A stretch of DNA of 64,000 nt from Leptospira bouyouniensis (GCF_004769525.1 NZ_RQFT01000007.1:186001-250000), one strand, 5' to 3'; shown: positions 28,140-37,809, numbered from the stretch's first letter. The notes: generated from the letters alone by a model not told the origin. A program made the numbers and translations.

Positions 28140-28432
28140 TCCAAATTTCCGTTTAGAATGGGCCAAACAACGATGCAAGGCACTTCATAAGAATGTAATT
28201 CTTTGATCCTTTGCATCAGTGAATCTGATTTTTCTATCGTTGTTTTTAAAAAACAAATCACTTCGTTCGTTTCTTCTAAAACATCGTTCCAGACATAAAT
28301 CGATTCTGTTTTATCCACGAGATTCGCACAAGCTGCCAAATGTTCTGAAATCACACTCTTTGCTGTCTGTTTTGCTTCTTCCTTTGATGGAAACGTCGTA
28401 TAAATGGTCACATATTTTGTGTCTATATCCAT
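28109..28432 (-). CDS. cutA: CutA-type divalent cation tolerance protein
   Basis: A 107-residue protein of the trimeric CutA1 family, implicated in tolerance to divalent metals; the biochemical role is still unclear. Recognisable parts are VTIYTTFPSKEEA, HLAACANLV, ESIYVWNDVLEETNEVICFLKT and the C-terminal LHSYEVPCIVVWPI. Length is normal. The 3' end overlaps the convergent GST-like gene. Confidence 0.93.
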   Translation of the reverse strand: MDIDTKYVTIYTTFPSKEEAKQTAKSVISEHLAACANLVDKTESIYVWNDVLEETNEVICFLKTTIEKSDSLMQRIKELHSYEVPCIVVWPILNGNLDYLDWIRKSL

Positions 28433-28483
28433 GATTTTTTTTTCCTACTTGCTCTTTCACTCAGATATTTATGATTTTGCTCT

Positions 28484-29272
28484 ATGAATCGTCGTATTTC
28501 TAAATTCACAGTACTCGTCGCGTGTATCTGTTTACCACTCTTTTCACAATCATTAAATCCCCCTACCATCACATCCACAAGCCAACTCCAACCAAAATCC
28601 AAAAAATACACACCCGTATTTGCCATGGATGGAAAACTAAAAACGAGTTGGGTAGAGGGTGTAGACGGAGAAGGAGTTGGAGAAACGCTACAAATCAAAT
28701 ACAAATCTCCTATCAACTTCCGATCACTTTCTATTTACAATGGGTTTGGTGATCCTAAACTTTGGGCTGCCAATAATCGCATCAAAAAACTTAAAATCAC
28801 AACCGAAACTGGTAATGAAGAAATTGTCACTTTAAAAGACTCTCTTTCCAGACAGGTGATAGAATTTAAGAATGAAATTCGTGCAAAAGAAATATCTTTA
28901 ACCATCCAAGAAGTTTATAAAGGAACCAATTCTGAAAATACAGCAATCGCAGAACTAATGTTTGATTCCGAGCAAGCTGGATCTGCCCTCGTTCCTCCTA
29001 AAAATACATGGGCCATTGGAAAGTGGAAAACAAAATCCAATATCGCAAGGATCCAACTTCATAACGACGGAACTTGTGAAATGGGTTACGAGACAGCAAA
29101 AATGTTATGCACTTGGACTGAAAAAGGTGACAAAGTCATCGTGAGCTTAGAAGCGACATTGCCTTTAACAAATACTGATATTTTAGAAATCAAAAGAAGA
29201 GGAAATGCAACTGATCCTACCATTGAAATTAATGGAAAACACGAATTTATCCTAAACCGAGACGAAGTGTAA
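28484..29272 (+). CDS. Exported protein with discoidin-like (NADase-type glycan-binding) domain
   Basis: A 262-residue protein with a signal peptide (FTVLVACICLPLFSQS). Residues ~25-165 match the discoidin/F5-8C-like jelly roll often seen in leptospiral exported proteins: YTPVFAMDGKLKTSWVEGVDGEGVGE, then ITIQEVYKGT-like segment and IAELMFD. Such domains bind carbohydrate or surfaces. The remaining ~90 residues (GKWKTKSNIARIQLHNDGTCEMGYE, CTWTEKGDKVIVSL) form a small lipocalin-like or beta-barrel domain. A single gene divergent from cutA. Confidence 0.8.
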   Translation: MNRRISKFTVLVACICLPLFSQSLNPPTITSTSQLQPKSKKYTPVFAMDGKLKTSWVEGVDGEGVGETLQIKYKSPINFRSLSIYNGFGDPKLWAANNRIKKLKITTETGNEEIVTLKDSLSRQVIEFKNEIRAKEISLTIQEVYKGTNSENTAIAELMFDSEQAGSALVPPKNTWAIGKWKTKSNIARIQLHNDGTCEMGYETAKMLCTWTEKGDKVIVSLEATLPLTNTDILEIKRRGNATDPTIEINGKHEFILNRDEV

Positions 29273-29282
29273 GAAATTAATT

Positions 29283-30440
29283 TTAAATGGGGTCTGTCCA
29301 AGAAGACCAAATTGTTTCAACCACAGTGGATTCCTTTTCCACTGTGGCTTCAAAATACAAAACCGCATTTTGATAAGGTTTTCCAGAACTATCCCTAACG
29401 GGCGTTAATAAAATCAATTCACTATTTAATTCTGTTTCCAATCTTCCTAACAAAGACCATTCATCTAGTTTTCCTTGTTTTGGATATGGCAATACTAATA
29501 AACCGCTGACTGTCTCGGTTTTAGGTTTTCGTTTATTACGAACTTCCCACAAAATACGACCAATCGAATAACGAAAATTAAACTCTGAAACTGGTTGCAC
29601 AATTGTAATTCCATTTTCCGAATAAAGGAAACCATCGATCGCACAGGGGCCAGAATATTCTTTCGGAACCAAATTGTTTAAATCTTTGACTAAGTCATAC
29701 ACTTTTGAAAGAAACAATGATTGGTATTCATTTTCTCCGCCACCAATTCGAATCCCACGAAAACCACCGTCAGGGTCAATCCACATCATTGTCGACGTGA
29801 GATAAAAAAATTCACCTTCTTTCACATCCCAGAGTGTCGAAAAATCAAAAAATCGGGAATCACCTACCCACTCTTCGCATACAACAGGAAAGCCAAACAG
29901 ACGTTTGTTGACTTGCGAGATTTTCCATGAATCCGAATGAGTTTTAAAGATGATATGGTTTCGTCCTGCGAGTCCGTATTCGCTCTTTAATACAATAGGC
30001 AATTTTGTTTCTTCTAATTCAGCAAATAGATGTTCTTCGGAAGTAATTAGTTTTGCTTTTAATGGAGAGTGGTTTTTTCTAAAATCCAACTGGGTTACTT
30101 TTGAATTTAAATACCGAGAGGCCTCCAATTGAATGGGGTCAATCACAAGTTCACCCTCTTCAAAGTGATGCCTCTTCCCCCATTCAACAAAAGTCACACC
30201 TTCGAGTAAAACTCCAGTTCCGCAAGGGATTCCGGGTGTAAGACCTTTTGTTTTCCAATGAGAGTATAATTCATCACTGGGATTTTCTTCAACGAGTATG
30301 TAATCCTCTGCATTGGATATGGGGAAAAATAGTTTTTCCAAACATCGATTCCTTCTCTTTAGAGAGGAATCGAGAGTCAATGGAGGTGAATGGAGTTTGT
30401 ACTCAAATAATGAGTCGAGATAATATAACTTTGGCACCAA
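29283..30440 (-). CDS. ATP-grasp-like protein of unknown substrate
   Basis: The 385-residue product has the layout of an ATP-grasp enzyme: LPIVLKSEYGLAGRNHIIF (about residues 147-165) as the nucleotide-binding lysine loop, VVCEEWVGDSRFFDFS as the central strand pair, and GPCAIDGFLYSENGITIVQPVSEFNFRYSIGR as the acidic/Asn metal-binding segment near residue 270-300. ATP-grasp enzymes join a carboxylate to an amine or thiol. The substrate is unknown. The start codon is TTG 30440 or GTG 30437, immediately after the stop of the DegT-family gene, so the two are one operon and probably one pathway. Confidence 0.7.
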   Translation of the reverse strand: MVPKLYYLDSLFEYKLHSPPLTLDSSLKRRNRCLEKLFFPISNAEDYILVEENPSDELYSHWKTKGLTPGIPCGTGVLLEGVTFVEWGKRHHFEEGELVIDPIQLEASRYLNSKVTQLDFRKNHSPLKAKLITSEEHLFAELEETKLPIVLKSEYGLAGRNHIIFKTHSDSWKISQVNKRLFGFPVVCEEWVGDSRFFDFSTLWDVKEGEFFYLTSTMMWIDPDGGFRGIRIGGGENEYQSLFLSKVYDLVKDLNNLVPKEYSGPCAIDGFLYSENGITIVQPVSEFNFRYSIGRILWEVRNKRKPKTETVSGLLVLPYPKQGKLDEWSLLGRLETELNSELILLTPVRDSSGKPYQNAVLYFEATVEKESTVVETIWSSWTDPI

Positions 30441-31535
30441 TCAATAGATGCGTCGGATAGCAGTAGCAATCCTTTGCACATTATCTTTTGTTAAGTTTGG
30501 ATAAATCGGAATACAATGCCCTCTTTGAAATAATCTCTCCGCATTTGGGAACTGTAGATGGTTTTCTTCCAAAACTCTGTGGAGTGGTTCTTCAACTGTC
30601 CGCTGTGTTCCTATATGAATGGATTTAAAGTATCTTTGGATCTCTTCATAATTTTGACCGGAAACTATGATTGGAAATCTTTGGAACGTATCCTCATTTG
30701 AATTTTGGAAATATGTTTCAAGTCGAGAGTTTTGTACGGCTTGTAAATAAGCAGATGCAATTTTTTTCTTTCGTTCTAAAATCACACCAAGTTTTGATAA
30801 TTGTTCAATCCCAAGTGCCGCTTGGTAATCCACTAAATTATAATCATACTTAGGTTCACCAAAATTACGTTTGGCCGAGGATCCTGACTTGTAAGACTTA
30901 ATCGCATTTGCTAAATTACTTTCAGAAGTGATGATCATTGCACCATTTCCAGTTGTAATGATGTTTTCTGCGCTAAGTCCGCAGATAGCAATCTTGGATT
31001 GTTTTCCAACTGTGATGGATTCAGATGTAGCACCAATGGCCTCAGTGAAATCTTCAATCACCTCCAACCCTTCAATGGAATACTCATTCAAACGTATGAG
31101 TGATCCAAAACTATGATCAAATAAAGCAAACTTTGCACCTGATTCATTTTTTCTACGTAAAAATTCTTCTGGGCAAGGATGGAATGAATTTCGTTTTAAG
31201 TCGACAATCACTGGTTTTGCTTGGATTAAAAAAATTGCATCCAAAGCAGAGATTGGTGCATAACTTGATAATAAAACTGTGTCACCAGCTTTTACACCTA
31301 ATGCAAGCAAGGCGAGATGATATGCTGATGTTAAGGAATTGGTAGAGATAGCGTATTTAATTTTAAAAGTATGGCAAAACGTTTTTTCAAAACGTTCTAC
31401 AATTTCACCGGTGGAAAGATGTTCTTCCACGAGACATTCTAAAACACCCTTCAGATCTTCTCTAGAAAGGGTAGGTTTGAAGAATTCGATATTTTTTTCT
31501 TTTCGAATCGGTCTTTGTATTGTTTCGGTGCTCAT
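30441..31535 (-). CDS. DegT/DnrJ/EryC1-family protein lacking the PLP lysine
   Basis: The 364 residues align with the sugar aminotransferase family: TNSLTSAYHLALLALGVKAGD, AKPVIVDL, VIEDFTEAIGA (with cofactor-ring Asp D162) and YNLVDYQAALGIEQL. The segment that normally reads S-F-x-x-x-K-N-x-x-T-G-E-G-G reads GLSAENIITTGNGAM, so the lysine that forms the Schiff base with PLP is glutamate (E190) and the following glycine pair is changed. A lysine-less relative, ColD, uses histidine instead and is a dehydratase. Here neither lysine nor histidine is at the site. It may be a regulatory or scaffold protein, or catalyse something new. Coupled to the ATP-grasp-like gene downstream. Confidence 0.82.
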   Translation of the reverse strand: MSTETIQRPIRKEKNIEFFKPTLSREDLKGVLECLVEEHLSTGEIVERFEKTFCHTFKIKYAISTNSLTSAYHLALLALGVKAGDTVLLSSYAPISALDAIFLIQAKPVIVDLKRNSFHPCPEEFLRRKNESGAKFALFDHSFGSLIRLNEYSIEGLEVIEDFTEAIGATSESITVGKQSKIAICGLSAENIITTGNGAMIITSESNLANAIKSYKSGSSAKRNFGEPKYDYNLVDYQAALGIEQLSKLGVILERKKKIASAYLQAVQNSRLETYFQNSNEDTFQRFPIIVSGQNYEEIQRYFKSIHIGTQRTVEEPLHRVLEENHLQFPNAERLFQRGHCIPIYPNLTKDNVQRIATAIRRIY

Positions 31536-31668
31536 CCAACAGCACTCCTCTTTATTATGTCACTTAAGTATCCCATTTATGAATTATGTCACTTCATTTT
31601 TTGAAATGCGAACATAATTTTAATCAATCATAGGAAAATTGGTTCTGATTAGACAAAGTTCTCGGAAA

Positions 31669-32943
31669 ATGACCGAAACCATGGACCAAATTTACTCCTC
31701 CTGGGCCAATCGACTCCGAAAGAACCAAGGGATTCGTTCTCTCATGGACGATTTGGGAAAAGCAACTGGCCATCCAGATGAAATCCTACTTGGTGGGGGA
31801 AACCCTGCCCATATCCCTGAAGCAGAAGAGATCTTCCAGGATGTGTTTGCTTCTTTGGCAAAAGATCCCAATGTAAAGTCTCTACTCGGTGACTACCAAG
31901 CACCGATTGGCAATGACCACTTCAGAGAAGTCGCAGCAGAGTATTTATCTCCACTCCTCCAATCCAATCTAAAAAAAGAAAACATCGCTTTTTTGAATGG
32001 AAGCCAAAATGCATATTCATATCTTCTCAATCTTCACGCAGGTCCTATGGAGGATGGAAGTTTTAAAAAGATACTTTTGCCGATTGTCCCAGAATACATT
32101 GGTTATGCGGACCAAACGATTAATGAAGGTACATTTATCGCAAACCCACCAAACGTTGTACCAACGGGAAAAAATCGATTCCGTTACGAGTTGGACAAAA
32201 GATCATTTGATTTGACAGATGTTGGTGCACTTGCTATCTCGCGGCCTACCAATCCAACTGGCAACATCCTATCCCTTTCCGACTTGGAATGGATGGAAGA
32301 AAAAACAAAACCCAAAAATATCCCATTACTCATCGATTTAGCTTATGGAAATCCATTCCCCAACTTAATTGGGAACGAAGCACCAATCCATTATGAAAGT
32401 GGACGAACCATTTCCTTAAGTTTTTCAAAGATTGGCTTACCTGGTGTGCGATTGGGAATTTTGATTTCGGATTCAGATACAATCGAAACTGTTTCTTCCT
32501 TTTCTGCGGTGGGAAACCTTGCTGTTGGGAATTTGGGGGTGTATATGATGGAGCTTCTATTCCAAAGGGATATCCTTCCCAAATTATCGATAAACATCTT
32601 ACGTCCGTTTTATGAAGCAAAACGTGATCAAGCGTTAGCGTTATTCACTACTGCCTTTCAAAAAATGGGTGTGGACTACGAAATCCATGATCCAATGGGA
32701 GGGTTTTTCCTTTGGATTCGATTCCCTTCCCTCTCTATTTCGAATCAAAAATTGTATCACCTTTGTAAAGATAAACGGCTCTTCATCGTATCAGGACATT
32801 ATTTCTTTCCTGGACTAAACACTGATTTTTCGCATACGGAAGAATGCATACGTTTGACATATTGCCGTAAGGAAGAAGAATTAGCCAGGGGAGCCCAAAT
32901 CCTTGCAGAAATTGTGGCCTCTCATCAGGCGAAATCCAAATGA
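31669..32943 (+). CDS. avtA: Valine--pyruvate transaminase (AvtA-like aminotransferase)
   Basis: A fold-type I PLP aminotransferase of 424 residues. The N-terminal RLRKNQGIRSLMDDLG and ILLGGGNPAHIPE are typical of AvtA, which transfers the amino group between valine and pyruvate. The PLP lysine is K254 (LSFSKIGLPGVRLG) and the DLAYGNPFP segment supplies the pyridine-binding residues. I used ATG 31669, with GGA just upstream; the frame extends to a TTG at 31639. The stop overlaps the following gene's start (ATGA). Substrate assignment rests on overall similarity as I recall it. Confidence 0.87.
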   Translation: MTETMDQIYSSWANRLRKNQGIRSLMDDLGKATGHPDEILLGGGNPAHIPEAEEIFQDVFASLAKDPNVKSLLGDYQAPIGNDHFREVAAEYLSPLLQSNLKKENIAFLNGSQNAYSYLLNLHAGPMEDGSFKKILLPIVPEYIGYADQTINEGTFIANPPNVVPTGKNRFRYELDKRSFDLTDVGALAISRPTNPTGNILSLSDLEWMEEKTKPKNIPLLIDLAYGNPFPNLIGNEAPIHYESGRTISLSFSKIGLPGVRLGILISDSDTIETVSSFSAVGNLAVGNLGVYMMELLFQRDILPKLSINILRPFYEAKRDQALALFTTAFQKMGVDYEIHDPMGGFFLWIRFPSLSISNQKLYHLCKDKRLFIVSGHYFFPGLNTDFSHTEECIRLTYCRKEEELARGAQILAEIVASHQAKSK

Positions 32944-35258
32944 GCGAAGATAGTATTGATTTATCAGACACAGTCGTAGAAAACCCTACCTCACGTGAAG
33001 AAAATTCTTCAGACAGCCCTTCTGCTCAATCCTATATTTTTTTATCTGACTCTGTTGGTAGCCTTACTCCAACGGCACGTTGTATCCTCGATGAATTAAA
33101 AGACTGGCACAAACGTGTAGAGAAACACGGAAGTAAAGAAAAACATGCATCGTATCTCATGACGGTGGATAAACTTCCCGAGGCGCTGGGAAAGTATACA
33201 AACCTTGGCGCTCAAGGCAGATCTGAAAATTCCATCCACCACGCTCTAAGGCAAATCTTAGACATCGACCATCGAGGCCAAAACAGAGCTGCCTATGCAT
33301 ACCCTTATCTCATTCGTAATGGGAGTAAAATCTCATCAAAAATTGCTCTCGTGGCACCACAAAACGAGAATAAGACGGACACTCAACCATATAGACAAGC
33401 ATGTTTTCGTTTTTCCCAAGAACTCATCAAAGTATTATTAGAAAACAGAGCCAAAAAAGGTAGGAACTGGGACGAAGATAACCCAGGTGCTTTACTTTTA
33501 CAGAAAAACAAGGATGGAAATACTTGGCTTTATCCCAAGTTAGGCTCTCTTGAAGCAGAAATTTCCTCTCTGGTAAGAAAAGGATTTGGGAACCTTCCTT
33601 ACATCCCAATGCCAGACTTTTTACAAGATTTCACCTTGTTTGCTAGAGAACAAAACTTGGCACTACCCATTTTAACAGATTATCATATTGTCATCGACGA
33701 ACTCAATATCTTACCGGATGGAAGTTTTAAACGGTTGCCAGAAGTGGTAAACCAAATCCTTGCACACTTAAATGGATTAGAACATTTCACAAAAGAACAA
33801 CTCACTAAACTTGCAAAAGATGCAAAATATGAATCGTTTTTAGCACAGTTTAGCGAATACCTATCAAAACCAAAATTTTCTTCATTGGAATCAAAAATGA
33901 ATCCGGAAGAAGAAGTGAAAAAGTTTTTATCCATCATCGAAAACTTCCCTTTCCCTGTAGAAAAAAACAATAGAGCGCTATCAATCAAAGAAACAATCGA
34001 TCTCAGTGTAAAAATTTTAAAACGCCTTTCAGAAGAGAAAGGATCTGTATTAACGAGAAAGGATGATAGTATCTATGGAACGGTAAAAAATGCCGTTATC
34101 AGCAAAATCCCAGAACATACAAAAAATCACAATACACTGCTTCGCATCAACTTCGAAGAAGAAGTAGCAAATGCTGGTATCACTGCTCCAGATAAAGTTT
34201 CAGAATACATCAAACGTTTGAAAGACGATGTATTATCTGAACATTCTTATCATGAAGAAAAAACTCCAGATGGTAGATCTGTTTATTACGTTGTAGACCA
34301 TGGTTATATGGCAGCCGTCATCCACAAATTAGCGTTTGAAGGGAGAACCAACCCTGAATACAAAAAACAGTTGGGTTATGCAAAAATTATCAACCATAAA
34401 CTTTCCAATCCGAAACACCCAGGACTCAATGGTAAACTCAAACCAGAGTTAATTGCAAAACTCAATGCTGATGTTAAAAACATGGAAGTGGAGGAATTGG
34501 AAAAAGAAAGATCCAATGAAATCCGATCACGTTTTAATGTTGTACCTGGGATCTTAACCTTTGTTGTAAGCACGATGATTTTTATCACAGCGGCATATTA
34601 CCTTCGTTCTGCGATGCCAATCTTTTTTGGTGTTCCATTTTCTGTTGTTCTTGGATTTTTGGCCGCAATTTATTTCAGAGAAAAAACGACTGAAGAAATT
34701 CGTGAAGATATCAAAAACTCAGGGAAGTTTTCTGGTGTTGGTGATTGGGGAAAACCATCTTATTCATCGAGTTCAACTCCAAGTTACGAAGAAGAACAAG
34801 AGACGAGCAAAAAAGAAGAAAAACTCTCACACATCTACAAAGCGGCAGACAACTTTGTATTCCCAAAACGGTTTAACAAAATCACAGACAAAGTTTTAGA
34901 TCCAAAATCTTTACGATCACGTATCTACGAAAATTTAGATAATATCAAACGAAACAACATGACTCTCGCCAAAGAAAAAGACGAGGACAAAGTTGCATCC
35001 ACAGTCGAATACGCAGTTTTACAATCTGTATCGACAATTTTGATTCCTGATGACGTTGCGGTGCGTGACCTTCCGAACACCATTCTCATCAACCGAAATG
35101 ATATGAAGTCGGCACTATTTCGAAGCCAATTGGCAGATTTTTACCGCGAAGAAATGAACAAAAAGAAGTTCGATAAAAAACTAGTCAAATACTACACCTA
35201 TCTCATCAACACAGTTGAGATGGAGTATTACAAATACCTTCCGAAAAAACGAGTTTAG
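32940..35258 (+). CDS. Large membrane-anchored protein of unknown function
   Basis: I do not recognise this 772-residue protein. It has no signal peptide; residues 1-40 are acidic, Ser-rich and probably disordered. Two transmembrane helices lie close together at about residues 538-578 (ILTFVVSTMIFITAAYYL and FFGVPFSVVLGFLAAIYF), so both large parts face the cytoplasm. A Ser/Glu-rich linker (about 605-630) follows. The rest is charged and mostly helical. Its ATG overlaps the avtA stop, and a basic amino acid decarboxylase starts 39 bases downstream, so the three probably form an operon. It could tether or regulate these enzymes, but nothing in the sequence shows it. Confidence 0.8.
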   Translation: MSEDSIDLSDTVVENPTSREENSSDSPSAQSYIFLSDSVGSLTPTARCILDELKDWHKRVEKHGSKEKHASYLMTVDKLPEALGKYTNLGAQGRSENSIHHALRQILDIDHRGQNRAAYAYPYLIRNGSKISSKIALVAPQNENKTDTQPYRQACFRFSQELIKVLLENRAKKGRNWDEDNPGALLLQKNKDGNTWLYPKLGSLEAEISSLVRKGFGNLPYIPMPDFLQDFTLFAREQNLALPILTDYHIVIDELNILPDGSFKRLPEVVNQILAHLNGLEHFTKEQLTKLAKDAKYESFLAQFSEYLSKPKFSSLESKMNPEEEVKKFLSIIENFPFPVEKNNRALSIKETIDLSVKILKRLSEEKGSVLTRKDDSIYGTVKNAVISKIPEHTKNHNTLLRINFEEEVANAGITAPDKVSEYIKRLKDDVLSEHSYHEEKTPDGRSVYYVVDHGYMAAVIHKLAFEGRTNPEYKKQLGYAKIINHKLSNPKHPGLNGKLKPELIAKLNADVKNMEVEELEKERSNEIRSRFNVVPGILTFVVSTMIFITAAYYLRSAMPIFFGVPFSVVLGFLAAIYFREKTTEEIREDIKNSGKFSGVGDWGKPSYSSSSTPSYEEEQETSKKEEKLSHIYKAADNFVFPKRFNKITDKVLDPKSLRSRIYENLDNIKRNNMTLAKEKDEDKVASTVEYAVLQSVSTILIPDDVAVRDLPNTILINRNDMKSALFRSQLADFYREEMNKKKFDKKLVKYYTYLINTVEMEYYKYLPKKRV

Positions 35259-35297
35259 AAACTAAAATCATTTGATTCTCTGCGGGTCACTCCTCCT

Positions 35298-37574
35298 ATG
35301 GAGTTGATGTATCAAAACGGTATCGTACAATTTCCTATCATCATCATTGATGAAGATTTTCGTTCCGAAAATGCCAGTGGTCTTGGCATTCGCGCAATTG
35401 CAAAGGCCTTAGAAGGCGAAGGGATCGAAGTGCTGGGTGTAACCAGTTATGGAGACCTCACTAGTTTTGTACAACAACAGAGTCGTGCATGTGGGTTCAT
35501 CCTTTCCATAGATGATGAAGAGTTTACTCCGGAGACCGAAGGGGAAGTGCCAGATGCTCTCCGCCAACTCAAAGACTTTGTTACTCAAGTACGTCATAGA
35601 AACGCAGACATCCCTCTCTTTTTATATGGGGAAACAAGAACAAGCCGCCACATTCCCAATAGTATTTTAAAAGAACTACATGGTTTCATTCACATGTTTG
35701 AAGACACACCAGAGTTTATGGCGCGTGCGATTCACAGAGAAGTAAAATCATATTTAGATAGTTTGCCTCCTCCCTTTTTTCGAGCACTCACCCAATATGC
35801 TCATGATGGAAGTTATAGTTGGCATTGTCCTGGTCACTCAGGTGGTGTTGCCTTTTTAAAAAGTCCAGTAGGACAAATGTTCCATCAGTTTTTTGGTGAG
35901 AATATGTTACGAGCTGACGTTTGTAATGCGGTCGATGAACTTGGTCAACTCTTAGATCATACTGGCCCTATTTCTGCAAGTGAAAGGAATGCCGCACGTA
36001 TCTTCCAATGTGATAGTTTGTACTTTGTGACCAACGGAACTTCCACTTCTAATAAAATTGTTTGGCATAGTACCGTTGCCCCAGGTGACGTCGTAATTGT
36101 AGACCGAAATTGTCACAAAAGTATTTTGCATGCGATCACGATGACAGGTGCCATTCCAGTGTTTCTTATGCCAACACGAAACCATTTTGGGATCATAGGC
36201 CCAATCCCCAAATCCGAATTTACCTGGGAAAATATCAAAAAGAAGATCGCAGAACATCCGTTTGCGAAAGATGTAAAAGGAAATCCAAGGATTCTCACTA
36301 TCACTCAAAGTACGTATGATGGTATCCTATACAATGTCGAAGACATTAAATCAGAGTTAGATGGCAAAATATCAACCCTTCATTTTGATGAAGCATGGTT
36401 ACCTCACGCATCGTTTCACCGTTTTTATACTGGGATGCATGCCATTGGTTCCGATAGGCCACGTCCGAAAGAAAGTATGATCTTTGCCACACAATCAACG
36501 CATAAACTACTTGCAGGATTATCTCAAGCAAGCCAGATCCTTGTCCAAAACAGTGAAAAAGAAACATTAGATAGAAATTTATTCAACGAAGCATTTTTAA
36601 TGCATACAAGTACGAGTCCACAATATGCAATCATTGCGTCTTGTGATGTGGCAGCAGCCATGATGGAATCACCTGGTGGGAATGCCCTTGTCGAAGAATC
36701 CATAGAAGAAGCTTTGGATTTCAGGCGAGCCATGCGCAAAGTAGGTTTGGAATTAGAAGAAGATTGGTGGTTTAGTGTTTGGGGTCCCGAAGCCCTTGCC
36801 GAAGAGGGTGCCGGGGAACGTGATGAATGGATTTTAAAAGCTAACGATCGTTGGCATGGATTTGGTGATATTGCAGAAGGATTTAATATGTTAGATCCAA
36901 TCAAAGCAACTGTCATCACACCAGGAATGAGTGTGGAAGGAGAATTTGCTGATTGGGGAATCCCAGCTCTGATCCTTACCAAATACTTAGCAGAACATGG
37001 AATCATCGTCGAAAAAACTGGTCTATATAGTTTCTTTATCATGTTTACAATCGGTATCACAAAAGGCCGATGGAATACTATGGTAACCGAATTACAACAG
37101 TTCAAAGATGATTATGATTCGAACCAACCTCTTTGGAGAGTGATGCCAAAGTTTACAGCAGCATACCCGAAATATGATCGGATTGGATTACGAGATCTTT
37201 GCCAATCCATGCACGAAGTGTATCGAGCAAATAATATATCTCACCTAACAACGGAGATGTATTTGAGTCCAATGATTCCTGCAATGAAACCATCGGAAGC
37301 ATTTGCAAAAATGGCGCATCGTGATATCGAACGAGTTCCGATAGACGAATTGGAAGGAAGGATTACATCTGTTCTCCTCACTCCATACCCACCGGGAATC
37401 CCTCTTCTCATCCCAGGAGAAAAATTTAATACGACGATCATTCGGTATCTACAGTTTGCCCGTGAGTTCAATGCAAAGTTCCCTGGCTTTGAAACGGACA
37501 TCCATGGTCTAGTGGAAGAAAAATCAGAGACTGGACACTTATCATACTATGTAGATTGTGTGATGGAATCGTAA
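35298..37574 (+). CDS. Orn/Lys/Arg decarboxylase, long form with wing domain
   Basis: A 758-residue fold-type I PLP decarboxylase of the Orn/Lys/Arg major group. Residues ~1-150 form the response-regulator-like wing domain. The core has YSWHCPGHSGGVAFLKSPVGQ, FVTNGTSTSNKIVWHS, the PLP aspartate segment LHFDEAWLPHA and the PLP lysine K403 (TQSTHKLLAG). The C-terminal domain includes LLTPYPPGIPLLIPGE. It yields agmatine, cadaverine or putrescine; the substrate cannot be told apart here, though the length suits the decamer-forming arginine/lysine enzymes. It may support polyamine synthesis or acid resistance. A long stem-loop follows. Confidence 0.93.
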   Translation: MELMYQNGIVQFPIIIIDEDFRSENASGLGIRAIAKALEGEGIEVLGVTSYGDLTSFVQQQSRACGFILSIDDEEFTPETEGEVPDALRQLKDFVTQVRHRNADIPLFLYGETRTSRHIPNSILKELHGFIHMFEDTPEFMARAIHREVKSYLDSLPPPFFRALTQYAHDGSYSWHCPGHSGGVAFLKSPVGQMFHQFFGENMLRADVCNAVDELGQLLDHTGPISASERNAARIFQCDSLYFVTNGTSTSNKIVWHSTVAPGDVVIVDRNCHKSILHAITMTGAIPVFLMPTRNHFGIIGPIPKSEFTWENIKKKIAEHPFAKDVKGNPRILTITQSTYDGILYNVEDIKSELDGKISTLHFDEAWLPHASFHRFYTGMHAIGSDRPRPKESMIFATQSTHKLLAGLSQASQILVQNSEKETLDRNLFNEAFLMHTSTSPQYAIIASCDVAAAMMESPGGNALVEESIEEALDFRRAMRKVGLELEEDWWFSVWGPEALAEEGAGERDEWILKANDRWHGFGDIAEGFNMLDPIKATVITPGMSVEGEFADWGIPALILTKYLAEHGIIVEKTGLYSFFIMFTIGITKGRWNTMVTELQQFKDDYDSNQPLWRVMPKFTAAYPKYDRIGLRDLCQSMHEVYRANNISHLTTEMYLSPMIPAMKPSEAFAKMAHRDIERVPIDELEGRITSVLLTPYPPGIPLLIPGEKFNTTIIRYLQFAREFNAKFPGFETDIHGLVEEKSETGHLSYYVDCVMES

Positions 37575-37600
37575 AGATCGAACTAAAACAATGAACGGTA

Positions 37601-37643
37601 TCTAAAACCAGAAGGTGTTTCGGAAACATCTTTTGGTTTTAGA
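37601..37643. terminator. Long stem-loop after the decarboxylase gene
   Basis: Bases 37601-37621 pair with 37623-37643 almost perfectly (two G-T wobbles), closing on a TTCGG-type turn, with TTTTGGTTTT in the right arm. There is no separate T run after it on the plus strand, so it may be a terminator or an RNA-stabilising hairpin. Confidence 0.7.
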
Positions 37644-37710
37644 ACATCAATTCCTTTTGCAAATTGCCAATCAAATCTCTCCCTCCAGCCAATTCATTTA
37701 TTTATCGAAA

Positions 37711-37783
37711 CGATACTTTCGATTGATTTTACCCATCAGTTTCTTTCGAATGATACAATCAATTGATTCCATCCATCAGTTTC
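37711..37783. repeat. Two degenerate 33-base direct repeats, 40-base period
   Basis: Units 37711-37743 and 37751-37783 match at about 26 of 33 positions and share the exact core CCATCAGTTTC. They lie in a low-complexity stretch between the decarboxylase and the minus-strand gene. No function is apparent. Confidence 0.6.
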
Positions 37784-37809
37784 ATTCTATCAATCCTATC
37801 TGATTCTAT

